NCBI RefSeq assembly: GCF_000472905.1
Contig: NZ_AXAR01000010.1
Coordinates: forward strand, 35,453-99,452
Length of the DNA: 64,000 bases
Direction of reading: 5' to 3'
DNA from: Alicyclobacillus pomorum DSM 14955
Lineage (GTDB): Bacteria > Bacillota > Bacilli > Alicyclobacillales > Alicyclobacillaceae
In this document: positions 36,639 to 45,813 of the stretch, piece after piece
How the letters are laid out: the number at the start of each line of letters is the position of its first letter
Numbering within the stretch: position 1 is the stretch's first letter
Position numbers and translations under genes: made by a program
Notes under the pieces: model-generated
The model's input: only the letters and a program-made list of their open reading frames with translations
Told to the model about the DNA's origin: nothing
Databases searched by the model: none

Positions 36639-37424
36639 TTATTGTGCCACGTAGCCCCCGTCAATCACGACGGCCTGGCCCGTGATGCTTCGGCCCTTGT
36701 CAGAGGCCAGAAAAACCGCGTAATCCCCAATTTCCTCTGGAAGAAGCAGTCTCCGCTGCGGAACCAACGGATAGATGACTTCTTCCAGCACAGCCTCCAA
36801 GGGAACCCCGCGGTTTTTCGCCAAGTCCTGCAACTGGTTGCGCACCAGTGGCGTATCCACATAGCCAGGGCAGAGCGCATTGACAGTGATGCCGTGTGTC
36901 GCGCCTTCCAGCGCCGCAACTTTCGTTAAGCCGATGACGCCGTGCTTGGCAGAATTATACGCCGCTTTGCCTGCAAACCCAATCAAGCCGTTGATGGATG
37001 CAATATTGATGATCCGCCCGAAACCGGCCGCCTTCATGTGCGGAAACGCATGCTTGATGGCCATGAAGGGTCCGACGAGCATCAGTTGCACAATCTGCTG
37101 GAACTTCTTCGTCGGAAAGTCCTCGATGCTTGCGACGTGCTGGATTCCGGCGTTGTTCACGAGGATGTCGAGGGAGCCGTACTGTTCCCGCGTGAACTCA
37201 ATCATCGCGCGAATGTCCTCTTCGACCCCTGCGTTTGCGGCAAAGGGTAGGGCATCCCAGCCTTTCTCGCGCAACGATGCTGCAGCCTCCTCCGCCGCGT
37301 CGGATCTCAGGTCAGAAATGACCACACGTGCGCCTTCCTCGGCGAACTTTGTGGCAATGGCGAGACCGATGCCACTCGCCGCGCCAGTCACAACCGCCGC
37401 TTTTCCTTGCAACAGTTTTCCCAT
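36639..37424 (-). CDS. short-chain dehydrogenase, 3-hydroxybutyrate dehydrogenase type
   Basis: A 261-residue SDR: TGAASGIG (cofactor, 14-21), NNAG near 90, Ser in IASING near 143, and YNSAKHG with the catalytic Tyr/Lys near 156-160. The NNAGIQHVASIEDFP stretch and the C-terminal ITGQAVVIDGGYVAQ are typical of D-3-hydroxybutyrate dehydrogenases, which make acetoacetate with NAD. It is the last gene of the liv/hydrolase cluster; the start ATG has AGGAG 8-9 nt upstream. Confidence 0.85.
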   Translation of the reverse strand: MGKLLQGKAAVVTGAASGIGLAIATKFAEEGARVVISDLRSDAAEEAAASLREKGWDALPFAANAGVEEDIRAMIEFTREQYGSLDILVNNAGIQHVASIEDFPTKKFQQIVQLMLVGPFMAIKHAFPHMKAAGFGRIINIASINGLIGFAGKAAYNSAKHGVIGLTKVAALEGATHGITVNALCPGYVDTPLVRNQLQDLAKNRGVPLEAVLEEVIYPLVPQRRLLLPEEIGDYAVFLASDKGRSITGQAVVIDGGYVAQ

Positions 37425-37453
37425 GTTTCATCACTCCTCTTGGTGAATCTGGG

Positions 37454-38674
37454 TTATCCGAGACGCTCGGGCGCGCGGGTATACAGGTCCATGTTCGCGG
37501 CGAACGCGCCCACAGTCTCGTACTTACCTGAATCGGGAGGCTGTACGCCGTGCTCCACCCAGTGTTCGAGGTAGTTGAGCGCTGCTTCGTAGTACGGGTG
37601 CACGGGCTGCTGATCTCCTCGGTTGGTCCGCAACATGCCATCTACGTGGTTTCCGCGATGAATCTCATAGAGGCGATGGAACGCCCCAGCGCCATGCTCT
37701 GCGACGAGACTGGCGTACGCCTGTGCGTTGTGGCGAAACGGAACGAGACAGTCCCAGTTTCCCGCAACCGACAACAGCGGTTTGGTCAAACGGCCTGTAT
37801 TCGCAATGGCTTCAATCCTTGCTTTCAACACACCCTGCCGCTCTCGCCAGGGATACAACAGCGGCGTTGGATCCTGCAGCCAAGCGTTGTCCCACTCTGC
37901 CGTAAACGGCGTCCAATCGGGATCCAGGTTCCGTCCGTACAGCCACAACGAAACAATCCAATACATCATGAAGTACTGCGCCCAGTACGGGTGAGAATCC
38001 GGGTGTAGCCCCGCCTCCACCAGATGCTCCAACGCCTGATTTCGCTCCCGGTCGGTCCTATCGCCGCGCCAGTTGGCGTACACCGGAAACTGTTCCACGT
38101 ACACGGGCAAGCACGTCAGTAAATGGCGAGATTCTGGGTGCCAGAGGACTCCTTCCCACTCGACGCCGCCGTCGTACAGTTCAGGGAACCGCTCGAGCAT
38201 GACACGCGTGATGTATCCGCCGTTGCTGACGCCGGAAATATACACTTTCTCTGCGGATGTCCCGTAGACTTGTTCGACACAATTTCCAGCCACTTCCGTA
38301 AGTTTCCGGTAATTTTCGGGCCATTCCGTCATTTGCCTCGTAGGATTCCGCAAAACCAGCTGCGGCGTCCCTTTGTCACAGGCGGCGTACGCGTACCCCT
38401 TTTGCAATACGATATCACTCAGCAGAAGGTCGAGGGAAAACTCGTTGCGCACCGCAGGTGTCGCGCCAATCATCAGCTTGCCGTTCCAGAACGATTTGTC
38501 GGGCAAGCGGAGGACCGCGCGAGCTCCCCCAATCGTGCCCGTCCACAGGCGGCCTGGAATCGCTCGATGAATGCGAGGCCGATGGGCGACGAGCGGATGG
38601 GCGTCGGCGTCCACGCCAACCCCATTGGTGGTCAAGTCTGTTACCTGTTGGAATTCAGAAATCGTGTTGTCCAT
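37454..38674 (-). CDS. alpha/beta hydrolase, possible hydroxyalkanoate or aromatic esterase
   Basis: A 406-residue protein with a nucleophile elbow GVSNGG near 148-153 and NWDCLVPF / RGNHVDG near the C-terminus, where the acid and His would lie. It has no signal peptide. The layout resembles tannase-like and 3-hydroxybutyrate oligomer hydrolase relatives, but I cannot assign it surely. The ATG has AGGGCG upstream; the start overlaps livM by 34 bp, and the 3-hydroxybutyrate dehydrogenase-like gene follows 29 bp later. The neighbourhood suggests hydrolysis of an imported ester or oligomer. Confidence 0.75.
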   Translation of the reverse strand: MDNTISEFQQVTDLTTNGVGVDADAHPLVAHRPRIHRAIPGRLWTGTIGGARAVLRLPDKSFWNGKLMIGATPAVRNEFSLDLLLSDIVLQKGYAYAACDKGTPQLVLRNPTRQMTEWPENYRKLTEVAGNCVEQVYGTSAEKVYISGVSNGGYITRVMLERFPELYDGGVEWEGVLWHPESRHLLTCLPVYVEQFPVYANWRGDRTDRERNQALEHLVEAGLHPDSHPYWAQYFMMYWIVSLWLYGRNLDPDWTPFTAEWDNAWLQDPTPLLYPWRERQGVLKARIEAIANTGRLTKPLLSVAGNWDCLVPFRHNAQAYASLVAEHGAGAFHRLYEIHRGNHVDGMLRTNRGDQQPVHPYYEAALNYLEHWVEHGVQPPDSGKYETVGAFAANMDLYTRAPERLG

Positions 38675-39630
38675 CTACGTCGCCCTCTCTCCTGCAGTAT
38701 CGTCCCTAAGATCCCTCTTGGCAAGAACAGCACCACCAACACGTACAGAACCCCAAATAGGATCATGTAGTCGTTAAACATGGGATACGTGCCTGCCAAC
38801 GTTGAAAATTCACTCTGCGCAATGAGGATGACGGCCGCGCCCAAGAGACCGCCGAACAGCGTCCCTGTGCCCCCAATGATGGTCATGAGTAGAACGTTGA
38901 TGCTGGTGGAGACGTCGAACACCTGGGTGCTGACAAACATCTCTGCGATGACAAACAACGCGCCTGCCAGCGTCGCCACGATGCCCGAGATGACGAAAGC
39001 CGCCGTCTTGTAGCGAAAGACCGAATGACCGAGCGCCACCATGCGCGATTCGTTGTCGCGTATCCCTTTTAGAATAACGCCAACCGGCGATTTCACAAAC
39101 TGGAAAAGTAGAAAAGCCACGGCCACACAGAAAAGAAAGCAGAGACAGTAGATGGCGTAGTCGCTGTTCAGCCAGTCAGGTACAAACACCGTGATGCCGT
39201 CGTTTGCATTGGTCCACGGCTGCAGCGCCCTGGATCCAGCCAGTACGTAGAACGTCTGCCCCACTGCCAAGGTGATCATGGCGAAGTAGGTGTCTTTCAT
39301 GCGCAGCGATAAAAACGCCACGACCAAACTGAGCATGACGGACACGACCACCGCCAGCATGGCTCCACATACGAAACTGAGCGTCGACGCATTGCCGCGC
39401 ACCAGGCAGATGCCCATGATGTACGCACCCGTACCAAAGAACATGGCGTGACCGAACGAAATAATTCCCGTAAAGCCGAGCAACAAGTCGTAGGACATGG
39501 CAAATGCGCCAAACGTAAAGACTTGTTCGAGCAGTGTGGTGGTACCCCCGCCCCCTGTGATGGTAGGTAACAGCAAACCGACGGCAAGCAACAGCACCGC
39601 AGCAGCATAGCGGACGATGTTTCGGTTCAT
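38641..39630 (-). CDS. livM: branched-chain amino acid type ABC permease, LivM
   Basis: A 329-residue LivM permease with about ten helices: FGAFAMSYDLLLGFTGIISFGHAMFFGTGAY at 40-70 and the coupling loop around ALGHSVFRYKTAAFVISG. The frame is open into livH, but the true start is ATG 39630, which overlaps the livH stop (ATGA). It pairs with LivH. The stop lies 34 bp inside the next gene. Confidence 0.93.
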   Translation of the reverse strand: MNRNIVRYAAAVLLLAVGLLLPTITGGGGTTTLLEQVFTFGAFAMSYDLLLGFTGIISFGHAMFFGTGAYIMGICLVRGNASTLSFVCGAMLAVVVSVMLSLVVAFLSLRMKDTYFAMITLAVGQTFYVLAGSRALQPWTNANDGITVFVPDWLNSDYAIYCLCFLFCVAVAFLLFQFVKSPVGVILKGIRDNESRMVALGHSVFRYKTAAFVISGIVATLAGALFVIAEMFVSTQVFDVSTSINVLLMTIIGGTGTLFGGLLGAAVILIAQSEFSTLAGTYPMFNDYMILFGVLYVLVVLFLPRGILGTILQERGRRRWTTRFLNSNR

Positions 39631-40496
39631 GCTGCAGCCCTCGCTTCCCCAAACAATCCCTGCGGCCGCACCAATAGGACCACAGCCATGACCAAGACGG
39701 TCACGAGCACGGACAAACTCGGGAAGTAGAAGCTCATGAACGACGTCACAACGCCAACGAGTAAACTTCCAACCAGAGCCCCCTGCACGCTGCCCATGCC
39801 GCCAATGACGACGATGATGAAGGCAGTGAGTTGCATGTCCAACCCCATGCCTGGCGTGACAGATCCGAAATACGGCCCTGCCAGTGCCCCAGCAAATCCT
39901 GCAAGCGCGGCTCCGAGCGCAAACACGACGGTAAACACGTTTCGAATGGGGATGCCACAGGCTTCGACCAGCCCCGCGTTCTCCACGCCTGCCCGAATGA
40001 CCATGCCGAGGCGCGTTCGACGAAGGAGCCAGTGCAAAACCAGGTAGACCATGGCTCCCACGACGATGGTAAACCACTGGTACTCAACCAGCACCACATG
40101 CCCCACCAGCCACGAGTGCGAAAGAAAGCTAGGCGTTGGAGCGTTCAGGCCGTTGACGCCAAACGGAACTTTGACAAATTCCGAGAGAATCAACATGACA
40201 CCCATCGTAATCAAGATCTGATTCGTCCCATGGTGGTACAGCCGACCAAGTAATCCGCGCTCCATGGCAATACCAAGCACGGCTCCGGCGCCCGCGCCGA
40301 CGATGAGCGCCAGCCAGAACTGGTGTGTCACCGCGTACAAAAACGTCGCCATGTACGCGCCCCAGAGATACAGGCCACCGTGCGCGAAGTTAATCACCTG
40401 CAGCAGGCCAAATATCAATGTCAGTCCAGCGGCAATCAAGAAGTACAGGGCGCCGTCGCCGATTCCGCCAATCACCAGTGTCAAGAAAACGTCCAC
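39627..40496 (-). CDS. livH: branched-chain amino acid type ABC permease, LivH
   Basis: A 289-residue LivH permease: GLTLIFGLLQVINFAHGGLYLWGAY near 24-48 and the coupling segment RAGVENAGLVEACGIPIRNVF. Start GTG 40496 has GGGGGGAG upstream. It is one of five liv genes in the order K-G-F-H-M. Substrates of this family extend beyond amino acids to urea, amides and aromatic acids, so the cluster context matters more than the name. Confidence 0.93.
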   Translation of the reverse strand: MDVFLTLVIGGIGDGALYFLIAAGLTLIFGLLQVINFAHGGLYLWGAYMATFLYAVTHQFWLALIVGAGAGAVLGIAMERGLLGRLYHHGTNQILITMGVMLILSEFVKVPFGVNGLNAPTPSFLSHSWLVGHVVLVEYQWFTIVVGAMVYLVLHWLLRRTRLGMVIRAGVENAGLVEACGIPIRNVFTVVFALGAALAGFAGALAGPYFGSVTPGMGLDMQLTAFIIVVIGGMGSVQGALVGSLLVGVVTSFMSFYFPSLSVLVTVLVMAVVLLVRPQGLFGEARAAA

Positions 40497-40497
40497 G

Positions 40498-41226
40498 TCA
40501 GCGCTCCCCCCTTGTCGCGTGCACGCCGAGAAACTGCTGCTGCCAATCTTCCCGCTGCAGTAACTCTTGCATATTTCCCGAGAGCACCGTACGACCGTCG
40601 TCCAGCATCACAAACGTGTCAGCCACTTGACCGGCCAGCCACACATTCTGTTCCACCAGCAGCACGGTTCTGGAACCCTTCAGTCCTTGCAGAATCTCGA
40701 CCAACCGATGGACGTACCCCGGCGACAGACCTTTGCTCGGTTCGTCAATGAGCAGCACTGGCTGTTCGGAAATCAACGCACTCGCCATCGCCAGCATCTG
40801 CTTTTGACCACCACTGAGCGATCCGGCGGGCCTGCACCACGCTCGCCGCAAATCGCCAAACAGGTCCATCATCCGCTCTACTCGCTCCGGATGGTGTCCA
40901 TCCCGTGCACGTCTATCGGCCATCTGCAGGTTTTCTGCGACCGTCAGGCGGTGAAAAACGTGGTTTTCCTCGGGTAGATACGCAATGCCACGCCGAGCAA
41001 TCTGATGCGTGGACAAATCCCCGATGGCCGCGCCGTTCATGCGAATGTGGCCCGCTCGCGGGCGCACGTAGCCCATGATGGTCCGAAGTGTCGTCGTCTT
41101 TCCTGCGCCGTTGCGCCCCATGAGCACCGTCACCTGATGCTCCGGTACTCGAAAACTGACGCCCTGTAGGATTTGAAACTGGCCGATGTTCGCGTGTACG
41201 CCGTCGAGTTCAAGCACGTGTTTCAT
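40498..41226 (-). CDS. livF: branched-chain amino acid type ABC ATPase, LivF
   Basis: A 242-residue ATPase: GRNGAGKTT Walker A near 37-45, signature LSGGQKQM, Walker B LLIDEPSKGLSP (the SKGLSP segment is typical of LivF) and an H-loop with Glu-Gln (LLVEQN). Start ATG 41226 has GGGAGG upstream; the stop lies 1 bp before the livH GTG. It overlaps the end of livG by 17 bp. Confidence 0.93.
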   Translation of the reverse strand: MKHVLELDGVHANIGQFQILQGVSFRVPEHQVTVLMGRNGAGKTTTLRTIMGYVRPRAGHIRMNGAAIGDLSTHQIARRGIAYLPEENHVFHRLTVAENLQMADRRARDGHHPERVERMMDLFGDLRRAWCRPAGSLSGGQKQMLAMASALISEQPVLLIDEPSKGLSPGYVHRLVEILQGLKGSRTVLLVEQNVWLAGQVADTFVMLDDGRTVLSGNMQELLQREDWQQQFLGVHATRGER

Positions 41227-41980
41227 GGCGACCTCCCAGATATGCCTGTGCGACATCCGCGTTGTGCATCATCTCGTCCGGCTCCCCCTCTGCCAGAACT
41301 TGCCCTTGGTGCAGAACCACAATTCGGTCAGACAGTTGCATCACGACGTCCATCTTGTGCTCTACGAGAACCATCGCGTACGCTCTTTGCGCCTTCAACG
41401 CGTCAATCAGTTGGAGCATGCCAGGCACTTCCGACACCGCCATGCCAGCAGTCGGCTCGTCGAGCAGGAGAACGTTCGGTTTCAATGCGAGCAACATGGC
41501 CACCTCCAGTTTCCGCTTGTCCCCGTGCGACAGCGTCCCCGAAGGTTTATCCCGGTGGGCAGTCAGTTGGACTTGTTCCAGTCGAGACTCCGCCTCATCC
41601 AGCAGCCGTTTTCGGACTCGCCTGAGATAATCCCACGCATTTGTGCCTTCTCGAGCCTGTACAGCGAGGTATACGTTCTCCAATGTAGTCAGCGTTGGGA
41701 ACAGATGGGTGGTCTGAAACGACCGCCCAATCCCTGCCCGCGCCCGCTTCTCAGCGCGCCACGCCGTGACGTCTTGCCCATTCAACAGCACTCTCCCACC
41801 GGTGACGGGCACCCCGCCGCTCAGCGCACCCATGAGTGTGGTTTTGCCAGCACCGTTGGGGCCAATCAGCGATACACATTCACCTACCATGAGCCGCAGG
41901 GACACATGTTTCAGCACGTGAACCGGTCCATACGAGACACTGATGTTTTCGGCCTGCAGCGCCACAGATTCACTGCTCAT
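41210..41980 (-). CDS. livG: branched-chain amino acid type ABC ATPase, LivG
   Basis: A 256-residue ATPase: GPNGAGKTT near 40-48, RSFQTTHLFPTLTTLENV Q-loop segment, SHGDKRKLEVAMLLA signature variant, and LLLDEPTAGMAVSE. The signature LSHGDKR replaces LSGGQ, as in many LivG proteins. It pairs with LivF. A short 36-bp gap separates it from livK. Confidence 0.92.
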   Translation of the reverse strand: MSSESVALQAENISVSYGPVHVLKHVSLRLMVGECVSLIGPNGAGKTTLMGALSGGVPVTGGRVLLNGQDVTAWRAEKRARAGIGRSFQTTHLFPTLTTLENVYLAVQAREGTNAWDYLRRVRKRLLDEAESRLEQVQLTAHRDKPSGTLSHGDKRKLEVAMLLALKPNVLLLDEPTAGMAVSEVPGMLQLIDALKAQRAYAMVLVEHKMDVVMQLSDRIVVLHQGQVLAEGEPDEMMHNADVAQAYLGGRHETRA

Positions 41981-42016
41981 CCAGCGGTCACCGCCCTTTC
42001 CCGACTAGCCATCTCG

Positions 42017-43246
42017 TCACTTCTTGTTCAATACGGGCGGTACCGTATCTGATGCAGGAATGACCTTCTCCAGCGTCGGCACCGGATAATCGACGCCATC
42101 TTGCTTCTTTAGCACCACCGCGTACTGATCTTGCAGTGCCTGGTGATCCTCCGCGCGGAACGTGTAGGTCCCTTTCGGTCCTTGGAATGTCATACCTGAC
42201 AGCGCCTTTGACAACGCCTCACCGCTTGCGTCGCCGTGGGTCTTCTTCAGGCCTTCCACGATGGAAATGGCCGCTGCCATGCCGTCTGGATCGAACAAAT
42301 CAGGAACGGTGTTGTTCTGCGATTTGTCGTGACTGACGAGGAAGTCGTTGATGGGGTTGTTGGGCAGGGTGTAGTAGTAGGTCGTAAATCCGTGCATGCC
42401 TTCCGCACCCTGGAAGAGCGCCTTGATGGCGCCGATGTTCGGGATGCCCGTGATGACGGTTATCCCCTGCTTATCCAGCTTCATGTCCTGGATGGCCTTC
42501 CACGGCCCTGGAGCGCCGGCCCACGTGACAAACAGATACTTGGGATGCGACTGAATGATTTTCTCCAACTGCGGGGTAAAATCGGTTGCCGTCTGGTCGG
42601 CGAATACGTCCTGGACATCCTTCAGCCCAGCCTTCGTGGCCAAATCTTTGAACGCTTTCACCGAGTCCCAGCCGAACGAGTAGTTCGGTGCCAACTGGGC
42701 GACCGTCGCGCCGGGCTCGGTGACGGCTTCGACCGCTGCCTTCGCCTCCATGTAGGAATTCGGCGACACTTTGAACACGTACGGGTTGTAGTTCTGGCCC
42801 GTGATGCTGTCCGCCACCGCCGGGCCGACGACAAATACCTTCTTGTACCGCTCGGCCAACGGTTCCACTGCAATGGCGCTCGCGCTGCTGGCGCATCCGG
42901 CAAGGACGTCGACTTTCTCGCTGGACAGGAAGTCCTTCGCAGCTTTCACGGCCGCGTTCGGATCCGCCCCGTCGTCCTTGAACTCTACTTGAATGGGGTG
43001 TCCGTCCACTTTGTTCGTACCACCTGTCGCGTACTCTAGGCCAATGTTGAATCCGCGCCGCCACTCCACGCCGTAGTCCGCGATGACACCTGTCAGGGAC
43101 GTCACCACACCAACCTTGATGGGCGACGCCGACGCGGGATTCTTGTTGTCGCTGTTGCCGCCCGATGACCCTCCACATCCCGTCACTGCGACCGTCGCCA
43201 CAAGTACGGCCGCCGCCATCTGTTTTTGCCCCCGTAAGCGTTTCAC
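42017..43246 (-). CDS. livK: ABC transporter substrate-binding lipoprotein, LivK type
   Basis: A 409-residue periplasmic-binding-fold protein of the Leu/Ile/Val receptor family. The signal peptide ends in VAVTGC, a lipobox. The mature domain starts with PIKVGVVTSLTGVIADYGVEWRRG, the family signature. Start GTG 43246 has GGAGGGGG upstream; the frame is open 11 codons further. It heads the livKGFHM, hydrolase and SDR gene run. Confidence 0.92.
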   Translation of the reverse strand: MKRLRGQKQMAAAVLVATVAVTGCGGSSGGNSDNKNPASASPIKVGVVTSLTGVIADYGVEWRRGFNIGLEYATGGTNKVDGHPIQVEFKDDGADPNAAVKAAKDFLSSEKVDVLAGCASSASAIAVEPLAERYKKVFVVGPAVADSITGQNYNPYVFKVSPNSYMEAKAAVEAVTEPGATVAQLAPNYSFGWDSVKAFKDLATKAGLKDVQDVFADQTATDFTPQLEKIIQSHPKYLFVTWAGAPGPWKAIQDMKLDKQGITVITGIPNIGAIKALFQGAEGMHGFTTYYYTLPNNPINDFLVSHDKSQNNTVPDLFDPDGMAAAISIVEGLKKTHGDASGEALSKALSGMTFQGPKGTYTFRAEDHQALQDQYAVVLKKQDGVDYPVPTLEKVIPASDTVPPVLNKK

Positions 43247-43342
43247 ATCCAGTTCCCCCTCCGGTTTTTGTAAGCGCATTCAACCGTAGAGCAACGGTAT
43301 CATTCCGAAGTTACGGGGGAGTTACAGACAGCCGACCATATC

Positions 43343-43373
43343 AAAAAGCGGACGCCAACTTTGGCGCCCGCTC
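43343..43373 (-). terminator. intrinsic terminator of the APC permease gene
   Basis: On the minus strand AGCGGGCGCCAA pairs with TTGGCGTCCGCT, followed by TTTTTGATA. It lies 42 bp past the permease stop. Confidence 0.75.
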
Positions 43374-43415
43374 GGGAAACAATCGAAACGTGATATGGAG
43401 GGTGATTTACAGGTG

Positions 43416-45014
43416 TCAGCCAGAAACGTGCACACGGGAGACGGGCTGCTCCACACGCGTGGATGCCTTCTCCACCTGTGCCGTGGTAAATCCACTGCAA
43501 ATTCCCCAAAAGTAGAAGGCCAGAGACGAAACGGCCACCAGCACCATATCCCATCCGTACGGGATGACGCCAGTCCCGCCAAAAGCTGGGCTTCCCAACC
43601 ACGAAACGAGCATCATGTACAGCATGTAAACAACCAGCCAGAGCCCAGCCTTGAGATGCTTACCGAATCCAGCCCAACCTTCTTTTCTTTGATAGTGCAG
43701 AAAAATGGGTAGACCCACGAGCATCACAATGATGACCTCACCCGTCAATGGCCATCTTGCCCAGTAGAGAATGAGCGAAGCAAGCATGAAAGCCGACGGA
43801 GCAATCCAGCGGAGTCCTTTGAGCTTCAGCGGCCGCTTCAAGTTCGCTGCAGTCTTACGCAACGACATCACCGCCACAGGACTGGTGAGATAGGACACCA
43901 GCGTAGCCACGGAAATGACGCTGGACAGTTCGCCCCAGCCGCGGAACATCAGAAGAAACGCGTACTCCACCACGAGATTCAGCAGCATCGCTCGCCGCGG
44001 GATTTTGTAGAACGGGTGGACGGCCCCAAACACTTTCGGGAACCAGCCGTTTTCCGTCATTCCGACAATCATGCGCGACGTCGTCGCCGTGTACGTAATG
44101 CCTGTTCCGGATGGAGAGACAAACGCGTCCGCAAACAGAATGATGGCAAGCCAATTCAAGCCGAGCGCCATAGCTAAGTTCGCAAAAGGCGAGTTGAGCG
44201 TAATGCTGCCCCATCCATGCGAGACCATGTCTGGCGTGACGGCTCCCACAAAGGCCACCTGCAACAGGACGTAAATGACCCCTGCAATTAAGATGGAGCC
44301 GAGGACAGCCCGCGGCACCGTCTTGTTTGGGTTTTTCGCCTCTCCCGCCAAATTCACGGGACTTTGAAAACCGTTGAACGCAAAAATGACTCCGGAGGTC
44401 GCAATGGCGGTCAAAACTCCCGACCAGCCGTTCGGTACAAATCCGCCGTAATGGGAGAAATTCCCCGGATGAAAGCCTGCCAACAAGATTCCAATTGCAG
44501 TGAGCGTCGGAACGGCCAATTTAAACACAGTGATCAATGTGTTGACACGTGAAAACAACTCTAATGTCCAGTAGTTGATGAAAAAATAGAACAAGACGAG
44601 CACAGCCGCGCAGAGCAACCCAATGGTCGTCAAGTGCTTTCCATCATACAAGTTCTGTACCCAATGCCAGGGCCAGGAACTCATGTACTGAACCGAAGCT
44701 TCCGCTTCAATCGGAATCACTGACACAATGGCAATCCAGTTCGCCCAGCCAGCCATAAAACCTGCCAGGGAACCATGTGAATACTGCGCATAACGAACAG
44801 CGCCGCCCGACACGGGAAACATGGCGCCGAGTTCGGCATACGTCAGACCAATCAACAAGATAGCTGCCATTCCGAGTATCCACGCGAAAATGGCTGCAGG
44901 TCCTGCTACTTTCGCCGCCTTCCAAGCCCCAAACAGCCAGCCGGATCCGATGATGGACCCCACACCCGTCATGGTCAATGCGAACGTTCCAAGTTTTCTG
45001 TTGAGGTTCTGCAT
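43416..45014 (-). CDS. APC-superfamily amino acid permease
   Basis: A 532-residue membrane protein with about 12-13 helices. The first helix carries GVGSIIGSGWLFG, the APC substrate/ion-site motif; FAFNGFQSPVNLAGEAKNPNKTVPRAV in the middle is the signature segment between helices 6 and 7. Substrate unknown. Start ATG 45014 has AAGGAG 8 nt upstream; a longer frame adds seven residues. The protein is read alone. Confidence 0.9.
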   Translation of the reverse strand: MQNLNRKLGTFALTMTGVGSIIGSGWLFGAWKAAKVAGPAAIFAWILGMAAILLIGLTYAELGAMFPVSGGAVRYAQYSHGSLAGFMAGWANWIAIVSVIPIEAEASVQYMSSWPWHWVQNLYDGKHLTTIGLLCAAVLVLFYFFINYWTLELFSRVNTLITVFKLAVPTLTAIGILLAGFHPGNFSHYGGFVPNGWSGVLTAIATSGVIFAFNGFQSPVNLAGEAKNPNKTVPRAVLGSILIAGVIYVLLQVAFVGAVTPDMVSHGWGSITLNSPFANLAMALGLNWLAIILFADAFVSPSGTGITYTATTSRMIVGMTENGWFPKVFGAVHPFYKIPRRAMLLNLVVEYAFLLMFRGWGELSSVISVATLVSYLTSPVAVMSLRKTAANLKRPLKLKGLRWIAPSAFMLASLILYWARWPLTGEVIIVMLVGLPIFLHYQRKEGWAGFGKHLKAGLWLVVYMLYMMLVSWLGSPAFGGTGVIPYGWDMVLVAVSSLAFYFWGICSGFTTAQVEKASTRVEQPVSRVHVSG

Positions 45015-45287
45015 AGAATTCTCCTTTTCGCACAAGATGTCCGATGTGTGTCATTCAGGTCAGGGCCCTGGCATATCGTATGGTATGGATATATTTCCCA
45101 TGCACCAACTGGTCATATCTATTATACCAACTGCTCACATTGACCGTACAAGACAGAATCTGGTTTTCATAGGGCGTTGTACGTTGTCCATCACCCGCGT
45201 GCAACACTTTGCCTACCTGTTGCGTCTTCAACAATAAACCTTTCCCGTTCCACGCTTGTACGCCTGGAACCGAAGGAGATGTGACTT

Positions 45288-45740
45288 GTGAACAAGTGGA
45301 TTGGACTTTGCCTCATCAGTGTCACCATGGCCACTGCGTGTACTTCTCCCATTGCGGCAAATCCGATGAAGACCGGATTGCAGAATACGGTCCAGGGAAA
45401 CCCAAAGTTTGTGCAAGTGGCACCGAATCCAGTGCAAGTCACCATCGTGAAGAATGCCAGCACCACCACAGTGACGAACCCTGCGCAATTGAGTGCACTG
45501 GTGCGTGCGGTCAACGCCCTCGCAAACCAGCAGATACCTGGGCAGGTGCACTGTATGGCCATGACCGCGGACCACTATACATTGACGTTTCACTACAAGG
45601 ACGGCAGCATCCGTTCGTTTCACAACCATGGTGGTGGATGTCAGCCGCTGGTAGATGACCAGAGTGGAATTCGTTTGCAGTCATTTGGGGCGGTACTGAC
45701 AGTCATCAACCCATTGCTTTCCCAAACAAGGAATCCGTAA
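45288..45740 (+). CDS. hypothetical lipoprotein
   Basis: A 150-residue protein that I do not recognise. The N-terminal helix (KWIGLCLISVTMATAC) ends in a plausible lipobox ATAC near residue 18; the mature part has a conserved-looking VTIVKNASTTTVTNP segment and a C-terminal HYKDGSIRSFHNHGGGCQPL region. Start GTG 45288 has AAGGAG upstream. A second overlapping frame of similar length (45209-45658) lacks a signal and a ribosome site. It could be a cell-wall or spore-surface lipoprotein. Confidence 0.6.
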   Translation: MNKWIGLCLISVTMATACTSPIAANPMKTGLQNTVQGNPKFVQVAPNPVQVTIVKNASTTTVTNPAQLSALVRAVNALANQQIPGQVHCMAMTADHYTLTFHYKDGSIRSFHNHGGGCQPLVDDQSGIRLQSFGAVLTVINPLLSQTRNP

Positions 45741-45772
45741 AACGTGTCTCGGCTGCACCTTGTATAGACAGA

Positions 45773-45801
45773 CAGGGCCGTCCAGACACGAAGCGGCCCT
45801 G
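45773..45801. terminator. hairpin between convergent lipoprotein and namA genes
   Basis: CAGGGCCG and CGGCCCTG form an 8-bp stem with a 13-nt loop. T tracts are poor on both strands, so function as a terminator is only likely. Confidence 0.4.
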
Positions 45802-45813
45802 CGCTAGATCTCC

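Noticed and set aside
38641..40077. Extended 478-codon version of livM
   Set aside because: The extra N-terminal part is livH read in another frame; the real start is ATG 39630 with 4-bp overlap.
45209..45658. Plus-strand 149-codon frame overlapping the lipoprotein gene
   Set aside because: The overlapping frame from GTG 45288 has a signal peptide, lipobox and AAGGAG; this one has none of these.
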